Shown here piece by piece: positions 17,065-24,817 of a DNA stretch of 47,156 bases. The first letter of the stretch is position 1. The number at the start of each line of letters is the position of its first letter. The translations under genes were made by a program, and so were the position numbers. The DNA comes from Hydrogenophaga sp. (GTDB taxonomy: Bacteria > Pseudomonadota > Gammaproteobacteria > Burkholderiales > Burkholderiaceae_C): positions 1 through 47,156 of the forward strand of contig JAUXNG010000052.1 of the NCBI GenBank assembly GCA_030682835.1, written 5' to 3'. The notes below the pieces were generated by a model. That model made no database searches. It had not been told where the DNA came from and saw nothing but the letters and a program-made list of their open reading frames with translations.

Positions 17065-18804
17065 TCAGGGCAAGCCGGGTGCCTGTGGCTGGCGGTTCTG
17101 CTCGGCCTGCTGCTCCTGCAGTTCGCGCCACATGATCTTGCCCGTGCCCGATTTGGGCAGCGCGTCGACAAAGCTCACCAAGCGAGGGCTCTTGTAGGCG
17201 GCCATGTGGCCGCGGGCCCATTCGATGATGTCCTGCTCGCTCACCTGGCCCCGGTGCTCCGGCTTCAGCACCACGACCGCCTTCACCGTCTCGCCGCGCT
17301 TCGTGTCCTGCGCGCCGATGATGCAGACCTCGTGGATCGCCGGGTGGTGGTACATGAGTGCTTCCACCTCGGCCGGCCACACCTTGAAGCCGCTGGCGTT
17401 GATCATGCGCTTGAGCCGGTCGGTCATGAAGAAGTAGCCGTCTTCGTCGACGCGGGCCAGGTCGCCGGTGCGCAGGAAACGCCGTCCGTCGATCTCGATG
17501 AAGGCCTCGGCGGTGGCCTTGTCGTTGCGCCAGTAGCCCTGCATCACCTGTGGGCCGTTCACCACGATCTCGCCGCTGTCTTCGGGCTTGCCGCGGGGCA
17601 GCTCCTGCCGCGTGGCGGGGTCGATCAGGCGGGCGTCCACGTCGAACACCGGAATGCCCAGGCACTGGGCCTTGGGCCGCTGCGGCGGGTTGATGTGGGT
17701 GGCGGCCATGGTCTCGGACATGCCGTAGCCCTCCACATAGTCCAGCCCCAGCAGCTGTTTCATTTTCTGCGCCACGGCCGCGGGCATGGCCGCCCCGCCC
17801 CCGCGGATGCCGTTCAGGCTGGACAGGTCGTAGTCGCCGATGCGCGGGTTGGCCAGAAAGTCGACCACCATGGTGCTGATGGCCTGCCAGCTGGTCACGC
17901 CATGGCGTTGCATCAGTTCGGCGGCCGTCTCGCGGTCCCAGCGCGACATCAGCACCACCGTGGCGCCGATGAACAGTGGGCCGTTCATGCCGCCGGCCAT
18001 GCCGGTGACGTGGAACAGCGGCAGCACCGAGAGCATCACCGCGTCCTGCGTGCGGCCGAACCATTGCATGCCGCCCACGGCGGTGGCGTGCGCGCTGCGG
18101 TGGGTGTGCATGCAGCCCTTGGGCTGGCCGGTGGTGCCCGAGGTGTAGGGCATCACGCACAGGTCCTCGGGGCCGGCGGTGTGCGGGCCGGGCGGGTGGT
18201 TCGCGGCCAGCGCGTCGGCCCAGGCGTGCAGGCCGTCGCCGGCCAGCGGCTGGCGCGCCGCCGCCACGAAGTCGGGCACCCGCAGGCCTTCCGTGGGCTG
18301 GTGCAGGTAGTCGCTGTAGGTGGCCACCACGATGTGCTGCAGTGCATCGGCGCCCGCGTCGCCGTGCGCGGTGTGCAGCGGCAGCGCCTGCGCCAGCAGG
18401 TCCTGCGCGGCAATGGCCACGCGGGCACCGCTGTCGGCGACGTAGTGCGCCAGTTCCTCCCGCATGTTCATGGGGTTGACCGGTACCACCACCGCGTTGG
18501 CCCGCAGGATGGCGTAGTAGCCGATGATCCACTGGGGGCTGTTCTGCAGGTACAGCAGCACGCGGTCGCCGGCCTGCACGCCGCAGACCTGCTGCAGGTG
18601 GCCGGCCAGGCGTGTGGCCTCGTCGTGAAAGGCCGCGAAGCTCAGCGTCGAGCCGTAATAGACCAGGTAGGGCTTGTCGGGGAAGCGCCGGGCCGACACC
18701 TCGGCGTTGTGGAACAGGCTGGTCTCGGGCAGCGTGAGCCGATGCGGCAGGCCGGGGGGCCAATGGGCCATGTGGGGGGCAGGGGCTGAGGGCATGGCGC
18801 CCAT
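17065..18804 (-). CDS. Acyl-CoA synthetase (medium/long-chain fatty-acid-CoA ligase, AMP-binding)
   Basis: Up to 579 residues; starts at 18804, 18795 and 18771 are all possible and none has a good ribosome site. It activates a carboxylic acid with ATP to the acyl-adenylate and then the CoA thioester. Motifs seen: P-loop YTSGTTGQPKG, the A5 motif YGMSET, the A7-A8 region RTGDLARVDEDGYFFMTDR followed by KRMINASGFKVWPAEVE, and the C-terminal catalytic lysine segment SGTGKIMWREL. The length and motifs fit FadD-like ligases. Substrate chain length cannot be read. Confidence 0.92.
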   Translation of the reverse strand: MGAMPSAPAPHMAHWPPGLPHRLTLPETSLFHNAEVSARRFPDKPYLVYYGSTLSFAAFHDEATRLAGHLQQVCGVQAGDRVLLYLQNSPQWIIGYYAILRANAVVVPVNPMNMREELAHYVADSGARVAIAAQDLLAQALPLHTAHGDAGADALQHIVVATYSDYLHQPTEGLRVPDFVAAARQPLAGDGLHAWADALAANHPPGPHTAGPEDLCVMPYTSGTTGQPKGCMHTHRSAHATAVGGMQWFGRTQDAVMLSVLPLFHVTGMAGGMNGPLFIGATVVLMSRWDRETAAELMQRHGVTSWQAISTMVVDFLANPRIGDYDLSSLNGIRGGGAAMPAAVAQKMKQLLGLDYVEGYGMSETMAATHINPPQRPKAQCLGIPVFDVDARLIDPATRQELPRGKPEDSGEIVVNGPQVMQGYWRNDKATAEAFIEIDGRRFLRTGDLARVDEDGYFFMTDRLKRMINASGFKVWPAEVEALMYHHPAIHEVCIIGAQDTKRGETVKAVVVLKPEHRGQVSEQDIIEWARGHMAAYKSPRLVSFVDALPKSGTGKIMWRELQEQQAEQNRQPQAPGLP

Positions 18805-18871
18805 TCTGCGGGCTGGCGCGCCGGGCCGCTGTCACGCCAGTACGCGCCCGCCGGGGGCGCCGGGGAGTCGC

Positions 18872-19720
18872 TCAGGCGGCCTGCAGGGCCTGCAACTTTG
18901 CCTGCAGCCCGTCCAGCTGCTCGCGCAAGGCGGCGTTCTCGGCGTTCAGCTCGTCCACGCGCTGCTGCAGGGCCTGCAGCTGGGCGGCTTCAGGCGGGCG
19001 CTGTTCCGTCCACGGAGCGCTTTCGTCACCCGGCTCGGCGGCGGCCGGCGGGGGCGCCGGGCGGCGGGCCTCGCGCACGCGCTTGGCGGCCTGCTTCAGC
19101 TCGTCCTTGCCGGCCAGTGCCGCCGCGCGCTGCTCCTCCGCGGGCAGGGTGGCCACCACGGCGGCGGCGTTGAGGGAAATCTCGCCGGCCTTCACCGCGG
19201 CCACCAGTTCGGGGGCAGCCTGTTTCTGGATCTTCTCGATCATCAGCACCTGGCTGTTGCTGATGCGGGCGGCGCGTGCCACGGCTTCGCGGCTTTTCAG
19301 GGGTTCGTGGTCGGGCAGGGCTGGGGGCGCGGCGTCGGCGCCCGGGTCGGCCGGCGCGTCGGCCGGTGCGCTGGCAGCGGCCAGCGCACGACTGCGCAGC
19401 CCGGCCACGATGTCGCGCTTTCGCAGCGCCAGCACGCCGCGTTGGAAGTCGGACACGCTGCGCCGGCCCAGGTGCTGGTCGATCATCCACAGGTGCACGT
19501 CTTCCATGCTCTTGAAGCGCGTGCTCTGCACGGTCTGGAACGGCAGGCCGTGCTTCTGGCAGATGCCGTAACGGTTGTGGCCGTCGATCAGCAGATCGCC
19601 CCACAGCACCAGCGCATCGCGGCAGCCCTCGGCCAGGATGCTGCGTTCCAGCGCCTCGTGCTCCTCGGCGGTGAGCGGGTCGATGTAGGCCTTGAGTTCT
19701 TCGTTGACGACGATGTTCAT
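18872..19720 (-). CDS. ParB-like N-terminal domain protein with C-terminal coiled coil
   Basis: 282 residues from the ATG at 19720; the open frame extends upstream but with unlikely composition. The N-terminal third has the ParB/sulfiredoxin-type fold motif LLIDGHNRYGICQKHG (DGHNRY at 46-51). The middle (REAVARAARISNSQVLMIEKI) looks like a helix-turn-helix. The last ~35 residues form a leucine-rich coiled coil (LQALQQRVDELNAENAALREQL begins it). It resembles proteins annotated as plasmid replication or partition related, yet no ParA, origin or parS is visible here, so it is probably a chromosomal DNA-binding protein of unknown role. Alanine/proline-rich linkers separate the parts. Confidence 0.75.
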   Translation of the reverse strand: MNIVVNEELKAYIDPLTAEEHEALERSILAEGCRDALVLWGDLLIDGHNRYGICQKHGLPFQTVQSTRFKSMEDVHLWMIDQHLGRRSVSDFQRGVLALRKRDIVAGLRSRALAAASAPADAPADPGADAAPPALPDHEPLKSREAVARAARISNSQVLMIEKIQKQAAPELVAAVKAGEISLNAAAVVATLPAEEQRAAALAGKDELKQAAKRVREARRPAPPPAAAEPGDESAPWTEQRPPEAAQLQALQQRVDELNAENAALREQLDGLQAKLQALQAA

Positions 19721-19907
19721 GTGCGCGGGGGCGAGTGCAAAAGGGGCTGGATTGTAGAGGGGTGCCAGCGACCGCCAGCGCGGGCATTTCTGTGCGCTGA
19801 AGCACAGACGTGCCCGGACCCCGGCCATACGCTGGGTTTTCTCGCAAGGGCTTTGTGCATGCGGCACAGGCCCAGCTCATGCGGGCAACCACAGAGAAGG
19901 AGCACAC

Positions 19908-20324
19908 ATGAACTACACCGAACAAGACACCTACGGGATGTACAAGAACCGCTCGGGTGACGGCCCGGGGCCACGCCTGATGGGCGCCGCCACCCTGACC
20001 GGCAACGATGTCTACAACCGCCAGGACGAAGACCTGGGCGACATCAAGGAATTCATGCTCGACATGTCGAACGGCCGCGTGGCCTACGCGGTGCTGTCGT
20101 TTGGCGGGTTCCTGGGCATGGGCGAAAAGCTGTTTGCCGTGCCATGGAGCGCCCTCACGCTGGACACGGTGAACAAGCGTTTCGTGCTGGACGCCAGCAA
20201 GGAGCGCCTGGAAAGCGCCCCCGGCTTCGACAAGGACAACTGGCCCGACATGGCCGACACCACCTGGGCCAAGGAAGTGCACGACTACTACGGCGTGACG
20301 CCTTTCTCTGACGGCCGCGTCTGA
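19908..20324 (+). CDS. PRC-barrel domain protein
   Basis: 138 residues, soluble. The PRC-barrel runs from about 25 to 100: GAATLTGNDVYNRQDEDLGDIKEFMLDMSNGRVAYAVLSFGGF is read across the core, followed by KLFAVPWSALTLD. These domains bind other proteins or small ligands and often appear among stress genes. A strong ribosome site GAAGGAG precedes the ATG. It is followed by a CsbD gene 69 bp downstream on the same strand, consistent with a stress-inducible pair. Confidence 0.9.
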   Translation: MNYTEQDTYGMYKNRSGDGPGPRLMGAATLTGNDVYNRQDEDLGDIKEFMLDMSNGRVAYAVLSFGGFLGMGEKLFAVPWSALTLDTVNKRFVLDASKERLESAPGFDKDNWPDMADTTWAKEVHDYYGVTPFSDGRV

Positions 20325-20393
20325 CGAACGCATGGGCAGACGGTTGGCGCCTGTCCATGAGCTGATTTTTCAACCCTGAGCAAGGAGCATCAA

Positions 20394-20645
20394 ATGAACT
20401 GGGATCGCATTGAAGGCAACTGGAAACAGATCACCGGCCACGCCAAGCGCCAGTGGGGCAAGCTGACCGACGACGACCTGACGGTCGCCGCAGGCCACCG
20501 CGACAAGCTGTCGGGCCGCATCCAGGAGCGCTACGGCATTGCCAAGGACGAGGCCGACCGCCAGCTGACCGACTGGGAAAGCAGCTACTCGGACGACTGG
20601 CTGAGCAGCAGCGACAGCAACACGGCGTCGCGCAACATCGGTTGA
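20394..20645 (+). CDS. CsbD family stress protein
   Basis: 83 residues. It begins MNWDRIEGNWKQITGHAKRQWGKLTDDDL, the conserved CsbD N-terminus, with VAAGHRDKLSGRIQERYGI following. CsbD proteins are small, hydrophilic and induced by general stress; their molecular role is unknown. AAGGAGC lies 6-10 bases before the ATG. A strong hairpin terminator follows the gene. Confidence 0.93.
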   Translation: MNWDRIEGNWKQITGHAKRQWGKLTDDDLTVAAGHRDKLSGRIQERYGIAKDEADRQLTDWESSYSDDWLSSSDSNTASRNIG

Positions 20646-20665
20646 GCCAGCCGCTCTGATCCGAT

Positions 20666-20700
20666 ATGAAGAACGCGGGCCTCGGGCCCGCGTTCTTCAT
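20666..20700. terminator. Strong bidirectional hairpin terminator
   Basis: A 16-bp perfect stem with a 3-nt loop separates the CsbD gene from the convergent Crp/Fnr gene. The stem edges carry TTCTTCAT on either strand as a partial T-rich tail. It overlaps the last codon of the Crp/Fnr gene. Confidence 0.75.
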
Positions 20701-21422
20701 TCCGCTGGCGGGGCCAGTGGCAGGCGGTGCAGACCGCTCAGTTCGTCGTACACGCGCTGGTCAGCGGCGTAGCAGCTGCAGGCCCGGCGTTCCAGCTCTG
20801 CACGGTCGAGCACCACCAGGCGCCCGCGCCGGTAGCTGATGACTCCGCTGTCCTGCAGCTCGCCCGCGGCCACGGTCACGCCCACGCGGCGCACCCCGAG
20901 CATGAGGGCAATGAATTCCTGCGTGACCTCGAAACTGTCGGACCCGGCACGGTCCTGGAACATGAGCAGCCAGCGCGCCAGCCGTGGGCCGATGAGGTGA
21001 AAGCGCACGCAGGCAGTGGAAAGCGACTGCTGGTGCAGGCGGATCAGCAGACAGGTCTTGAGCATCTGCTGCAGCTGCGGGCTCACCGTGGCCTGCTGTC
21101 GCAGGGCGGCTGCTTCAATGCGCCAGGCCTGCCCGGCGCTTTGCACCAGAGCTCGCCAGGGAGCGGGCGCCTGCTGCAGGATGAGTTCGGAGCCCAGCAT
21201 GGTCTCGCGCCCGACCATGCCCACTTCCAGCGGCGGGTGGCTCTCCAGATCGATCACCAGCGACACGAAGCCGCTGCGCGGAAAGTAGGCGTGGCTCAGT
21301 GGCCGGCCGCGCTCGCTCAGCTCGACCCCGCGTTGCAGTTCAAACGGCTCGCACTGGTCCAGCAGACGCCCCCGCTCGGCTTTGGGCAGGCGCAGGATCA
21401 GGCAGTTGTCGGGGTCGCTCAT
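20697..21422 (-). CDS. Crp/Fnr family transcriptional regulator
   Basis: 241 residues. An N-terminal cyclic-nucleotide-binding-like beta barrel (about 15-130; HAYFPRSGFVSLV and EVGMVGRETMLGSELIL) is followed by a Crp-type winged helix (about 150-220; VTQEFIALMLGVRRVGVTVAAGELQ). It has only C7 and C24 near the N-terminus and lacks the Fnr cysteine set, so an iron-sulfur oxygen sensor is unlikely. Classical cAMP-binding residues are also not apparent. This subfamily is common in Burkholderiales, with unknown signals. It lies 69 bp downstream of the hemerythrin-like gene on the same strand. Confidence 0.88.
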   Translation of the reverse strand: MSDPDNCLILRLPKAERGRLLDQCEPFELQRGVELSERGRPLSHAYFPRSGFVSLVIDLESHPPLEVGMVGRETMLGSELILQQAPAPWRALVQSAGQAWRIEAAALRQQATVSPQLQQMLKTCLLIRLHQQSLSTACVRFHLIGPRLARWLLMFQDRAGSDSFEVTQEFIALMLGVRRVGVTVAAGELQDSGVISYRRGRLVVLDRAELERRACSCYAADQRVYDELSGLHRLPLAPPAE

Positions 21423-21491
21423 GGAGTCGGGCAGGGCGGGTGGTGGCGGGCCGCGTGGTGCGGCCGCCAGGGGCGGACAGGCTGCTGGGCC

Positions 21492-22115
21492 TCAGGACAG
21501 GCTGAGCCGGCAGGCCGGGGGCCAGGCCCCGGTGGAGCCGGCGCTGCCAGGGCGGGTGCGTGGCAGGCCCACCCGGGTGAAGTCGTGTTTCTGCTGGGCG
21601 CGGCGCATCCGGGCCATTTCGGCGCCCAGTGCGTGCGTGTCCAGGCCGGCCGCGCGCAGCTCGGGGAACAGGTAGGCCTGTTCGGCCTTCAGGCTGGGCA
21701 CCACGCAGTCGCCCAGCTCGGCCACGGTTTCGTCGTAGTCGGGGTCTTGCGGCTCCATCTCGTCGAGCTCGGCGATCAGGGCATGCAGCTGCTCGTGGTC
21801 GCAGAACGCGGCCTGCGCCTGCTCCTGGGGCAGGTGGGTCGAGAGGCGCCGCGCCGCGGGGTAGAGCACCTGGTCCTTCAGCTGCGCATGCAGGCTGAGG
21901 ATGTCGCACAGCTGTTCCACGATCTCGGCCTTGGCGGCCGGACGGCAGCTGCTGTCCAGGCGTGCGCGGTCAAAGTCGCGCAGCAGGCGCAGGATCATTT
22001 CGTGCTCCAGCCGCAGCTGGTCCAGCGCGTCCTGAACGCGTGCAATCTGCCGGTGGCGTCGCGCCGGGGTTCGGCGCACCGGTTTGGCGGACGTTGGATG
22101 GGCAAATACGATCAT
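21492..22115 (-). CDS. Hemerythrin-like (HHE) domain protein
   Basis: 207 residues from the ATG at 22115 (MIVFAHPTSA). The four-helix HHE core is seen as LRLEHEMILRLLRDFD, LSLHAQLKDQVLYPAARR, FCDHEQLHALIAELDEM and SLKAEQAYLFPELRAAG. Such domains bind a di-iron centre for O2 or NO sensing or iron storage. Some ligand positions look changed: the second helix has H-x3-K-D where H-x3-E is usual, and the fourth lacks its histidine, so metal binding is uncertain. It lies upstream of the Crp/Fnr gene and may be part of its sensing pathway, which is inference. The region 22116-22342 between it and the divergent gene holds only presumed promoters. Confidence 0.75.
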   Translation of the reverse strand: MIVFAHPTSAKPVRRTPARRHRQIARVQDALDQLRLEHEMILRLLRDFDRARLDSSCRPAAKAEIVEQLCDILSLHAQLKDQVLYPAARRLSTHLPQEQAQAAFCDHEQLHALIAELDEMEPQDPDYDETVAELGDCVVPSLKAEQAYLFPELRAAGLDTHALGAEMARMRRAQQKHDFTRVGLPRTRPGSAGSTGAWPPACRLSLS

Positions 22116-22342
22116 GTGAAATGGCCTTTGAAGGTGTCGGCAGGAGTCGTCGGGGCGTCGCACCCCGGTGACTTTGTAAAACCTGTGACCGGAACGGTCT
22201 GTACGACAGCGCACCCAGCATCAGCCAATGTGCTTACCCACCCAGGTGGAGGGAGGCGGGGTGAGTGTTCGATTGCGCACAGACCCCCGCGCGGGAAATT
22301 CCCAGAATCGTGACAAATTTCCGGGAGCAGGCTGTGCAATCA

Positions 22343-23608
22343 ATGGGTCCATGTCGCATGCGGGCAATCCGCGCCGGGCAGTGCCTCACTGCCGCACGCC
22401 GTTGGCAGCTGGCTGCCGCTGTCGGGCTCACCGGCCTCCCGGCGCTGGCCTGGTCGGCACCCTTCGCAACCGGAGCGACCGACCCGGCCATCCAGGCCGC
22501 GGGCCTGGCGCTGGCGGCGGTGCTGGGCGCCGCCCTGCTGGTGATCGCGCTGTGGCGCATCGCTCGGGTGTGGCGGGTGCGGGCCGGCCGCGGGAAACTG
22601 GCCTATGCCGGCATCGAACAGGGCCCCTGGCCCGAACTGACGGTGTTTGTGGCCGCCTGCCACGAATCCAATGCCGTCTCCAGCTGCATTCAGCTGCTGC
22701 TGAACACCGATTACCCGCCCGAGCGTGTGCGCATCGTGCCGGTGTGCGACCAGCTCGACGAGCGCACCCGCGCCGTGGTCGATGCCTATGCCCACCTGTT
22801 TCCGGAACGCATCCAGCCTTACCGGCGCGGTCATGGCCTGGTGGCCAGCGGCGACGCGCTGCAGGAGGCCATGGCGCTGGCCAGCGGTGACATCGCCATC
22901 GTGGTGGATGCGACCTATGTGCCTTCGCCGGGTCTGCTCAAGCAGCTGGCGCTGCCGTTTTTTGACCCCGAGGTGGGCGCCGTGATGGGTCGGGTGGTTC
23001 AGCTGCAGGCCGCCAACAGCCTGCTCTCGCGCGTGCTGGGCCGCGCCATGCGGGTCGAGCTGCTGGCCGGGCAACCCCTGCCGCGCGAGGCCAGCATGCA
23101 CCTGCGGGCGGTGCCCGACGGCAATTCCGTGGGCGGCGTGCGGCTGTCGGCTGTGGTGGCGGTGGGCGGCTGGAGCGACAGCGCCATGGCGCCCCACACC
23201 GACATCACCGTGCGCCTGCTCAGCAACGGCTGGAAAACGGTCTACAACCACCGCGCCGAATGTCTGCGGGCCGCACCAGCGGCCCGGGCTGCCGGGGGAG
23301 CCTCTTCCGTGCGCGCTTCCGGCGGTGGCGCCGGCCGACTCATCACGGCCGAAGGCCCGCGACAGGTGCGACTGACGGCCGAGCGCCGTCACCGGCCGCT
23401 GCGCCTGCGCCCCATGCCCACGCTCTACACCGGTCGCGCGCGGGTCTGGCGACAGACCGTCACGGGCCTGCCCATGCTGCTCGCGCTGGGCGGCGGACTG
23501 GGCCTGCACCTGATGGGCGCCAGCGTGCTGCTGTCCACGGCACTGCCGCTCACCGGCCTGGCCCTGCTGGGCGCCGTGGCCAGCCGGCAGCTGGTGCGCC
23601 GGCCCTGA
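22343..23608 (+). CDS. GT2-like membrane glycosyltransferase homologue lacking canonical catalytic motifs
   Basis: 421 residues from the ATG at 22343; a GTG at 22265 and an ATG at 22358 are alternatives. Two N-terminal hydrophobic segments (about 20-40 and 50-72) precede a GT-A domain that starts PELTVFVAACHESNAV and aligns by eye with processive GT2 enzymes, including FFDPEVGAVMGRV and VVAVGGW. Where GT2 enzymes have DAD(T) this has VVDATY (187-192). Where TED is expected it has PHTD (284-287), and no QxxRW is present (ERRHRP at 347-352). One or two C-terminal membrane helices follow. It could be a divergent or non-catalytic GT. It starts a four-gene + strand cluster, spaced 87 bp from the bactofilin-like gene. 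Confidence 0.72.
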   Translation: MGPCRMRAIRAGQCLTAARRWQLAAAVGLTGLPALAWSAPFATGATDPAIQAAGLALAAVLGAALLVIALWRIARVWRVRAGRGKLAYAGIEQGPWPELTVFVAACHESNAVSSCIQLLLNTDYPPERVRIVPVCDQLDERTRAVVDAYAHLFPERIQPYRRGHGLVASGDALQEAMALASGDIAIVVDATYVPSPGLLKQLALPFFDPEVGAVMGRVVQLQAANSLLSRVLGRAMRVELLAGQPLPREASMHLRAVPDGNSVGGVRLSAVVAVGGWSDSAMAPHTDITVRLLSNGWKTVYNHRAECLRAAPAARAAGGASSVRASGGGAGRLITAEGPRQVRLTAERRHRPLRLRPMPTLYTGRARVWRQTVTGLPMLLALGGGLGLHLMGASVLLSTALPLTGLALLGAVASRQLVRRP

Positions 23609-23695
23609 CCGGCACCGCGCACCCGCCGTCGCCTCGCCGCGTGTCCAGCCCTACCTGCACCGCCCTCCACGCTGCCTCTTCTTTCCTTGCCGAGC

Positions 23696-24757
23696 ATGAT
23701 CACCGCCGACCCTCTGGAGCTGACCCTTTTCCTGCTGGTGTGCACGGCCCTGCTGGGTGCGCCCTTTCTGCCCCTGTGGTGGCGCTGGACGGCGTGTCGC
23801 CAGGGGCAGCAGCCGCTGCCCCACCCCGGGCCTGAGGCGCCCGACCTGGGTTCGCGCGTGAGCGAGCTGCGGCGCGAGATGAAACGGCTGCTTTCCCTTG
23901 GAAAGGCATCGGCCGAGCGCCCTTACGAGTCGCTGGACGAGGCGCTGAACCGCGGTCTGCGACCCCAGGCCCGCGGGCAGGCCCGGCCCGTGGTGGTGCC
24001 GCATGCCGCGCAGGCGCAGCAGGGCATTGCCTGCCAGCAGCCTGTGCTGGCCGCCGACGATCTCCAGCTGCGCGAAGGCAGCGAGCTGGCGCTGGTGATG
24101 TCCGACGGACATCTGGTGCTGGGGCCGCGCAGCCGCATCCGCGGCTGGGCCCATGCCGACAAGACGCTGCTGCTGGGCGAGTCCAGCGTGGCGGCGCGCC
24201 AGCTCAGCTCGGGGCGCGGCATCGCGCTGGCTTGGGGCTGCTGCTTTGAGCGCATGCAGGCCCCGGTGATCGTGCTCGGGCGGCCACACGCCCGGCGCCG
24301 CTCCGATGCACAGGCCCCGCGCGCCGGTCTGCCGGTGCAGCCGCCGCTGCCGCGCGCCACACCGTGGGGTGCCAGCGGCTGGCGCATCGACGGGGACTGC
24401 GTGATTGAGAAAGGCCACCATTTCACCGGCTCGCTGGTGGTCACGGGTGTGCTGTCCATCGGGGCCGATGCGCTGGTGGAGGGCGACGTCAAGGCCCACC
24501 GAGGCGTGGTGATTGGCTCGCATGCGGTGGTCACCGGCGCGGTGTTTTGCGACCGCGGTATCCGCATTTTTGAAGAAGCCGACATCGCCGGCCCGGTGGT
24601 CGGCGGCAGCCTGCTGCAGATAGGCGACGGCGTGCGCCTGGGCAGCCTGGCCGCGCCCACCAGCGTCAATGCCGACGCGATCCTGGCCGGCGACGGCGTG
24701 ATCGCTCACGGAACGGTCTGGGCCGCCCGCGCCGGGCTGGTCTGGGGCCCGCCCTGA
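23696..24757 (+). CDS. Bactofilin-like polymer-forming protein with N-terminal membrane anchor
   Basis: 353 residues from the ATG at 23696 (an in-frame TTG lies 9 bp upstream). One hydrophobic helix at about 7-28 anchors the protein. The C-terminal ~110 residues form short beta-helix-like repeats (GSLVVTGVLSIGADALVEGDVKAHRGVVIGSHAVVTGAVFC is read across them) as in bactofilins. A second beta-rich stretch, LREGSELALVMSDGHLVLGP, lies near the middle. Bactofilins build scaffolds that position envelope or polysaccharide enzymes. Gaps to the neighbours are 87 bp (upstream) and 60 bp (downstream), consistent with one operon. Confidence 0.75.
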   Translation: MITADPLELTLFLLVCTALLGAPFLPLWWRWTACRQGQQPLPHPGPEAPDLGSRVSELRREMKRLLSLGKASAERPYESLDEALNRGLRPQARGQARPVVVPHAAQAQQGIACQQPVLAADDLQLREGSELALVMSDGHLVLGPRSRIRGWAHADKTLLLGESSVAARQLSSGRGIALAWGCCFERMQAPVIVLGRPHARRRSDAQAPRAGLPVQPPLPRATPWGASGWRIDGDCVIEKGHHFTGSLVVTGVLSIGADALVEGDVKAHRGVVIGSHAVVTGAVFCDRGIRIFEEADIAGPVVGGSLLQIGDGVRLGSLAAPTSVNADAILAGDGVIAHGTVWAARAGLVWGPP

Positions 24758-24817
24758 GCGCCCCGAACCGGCGACACCCCATTCCCCCGTCCCCCACTTT
24801 CTGACGGAGCCCCTTCC

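Noticed and set aside
16559..18835. 758-codon minus-strand frame over the acyl-CoA ligase
   Set aside because: It overlaps the ligase frame, which carries all AMP-binding motifs; this one has arginine/proline-rich nonsense sequence.
18872..19720. Plasmid origin or integrated plasmid suggested by the ParB-like gene
   Set aside because: No replication initiator, ParA, iterons or integrase nearby, and flanking genes are ordinary chromosomal genes.
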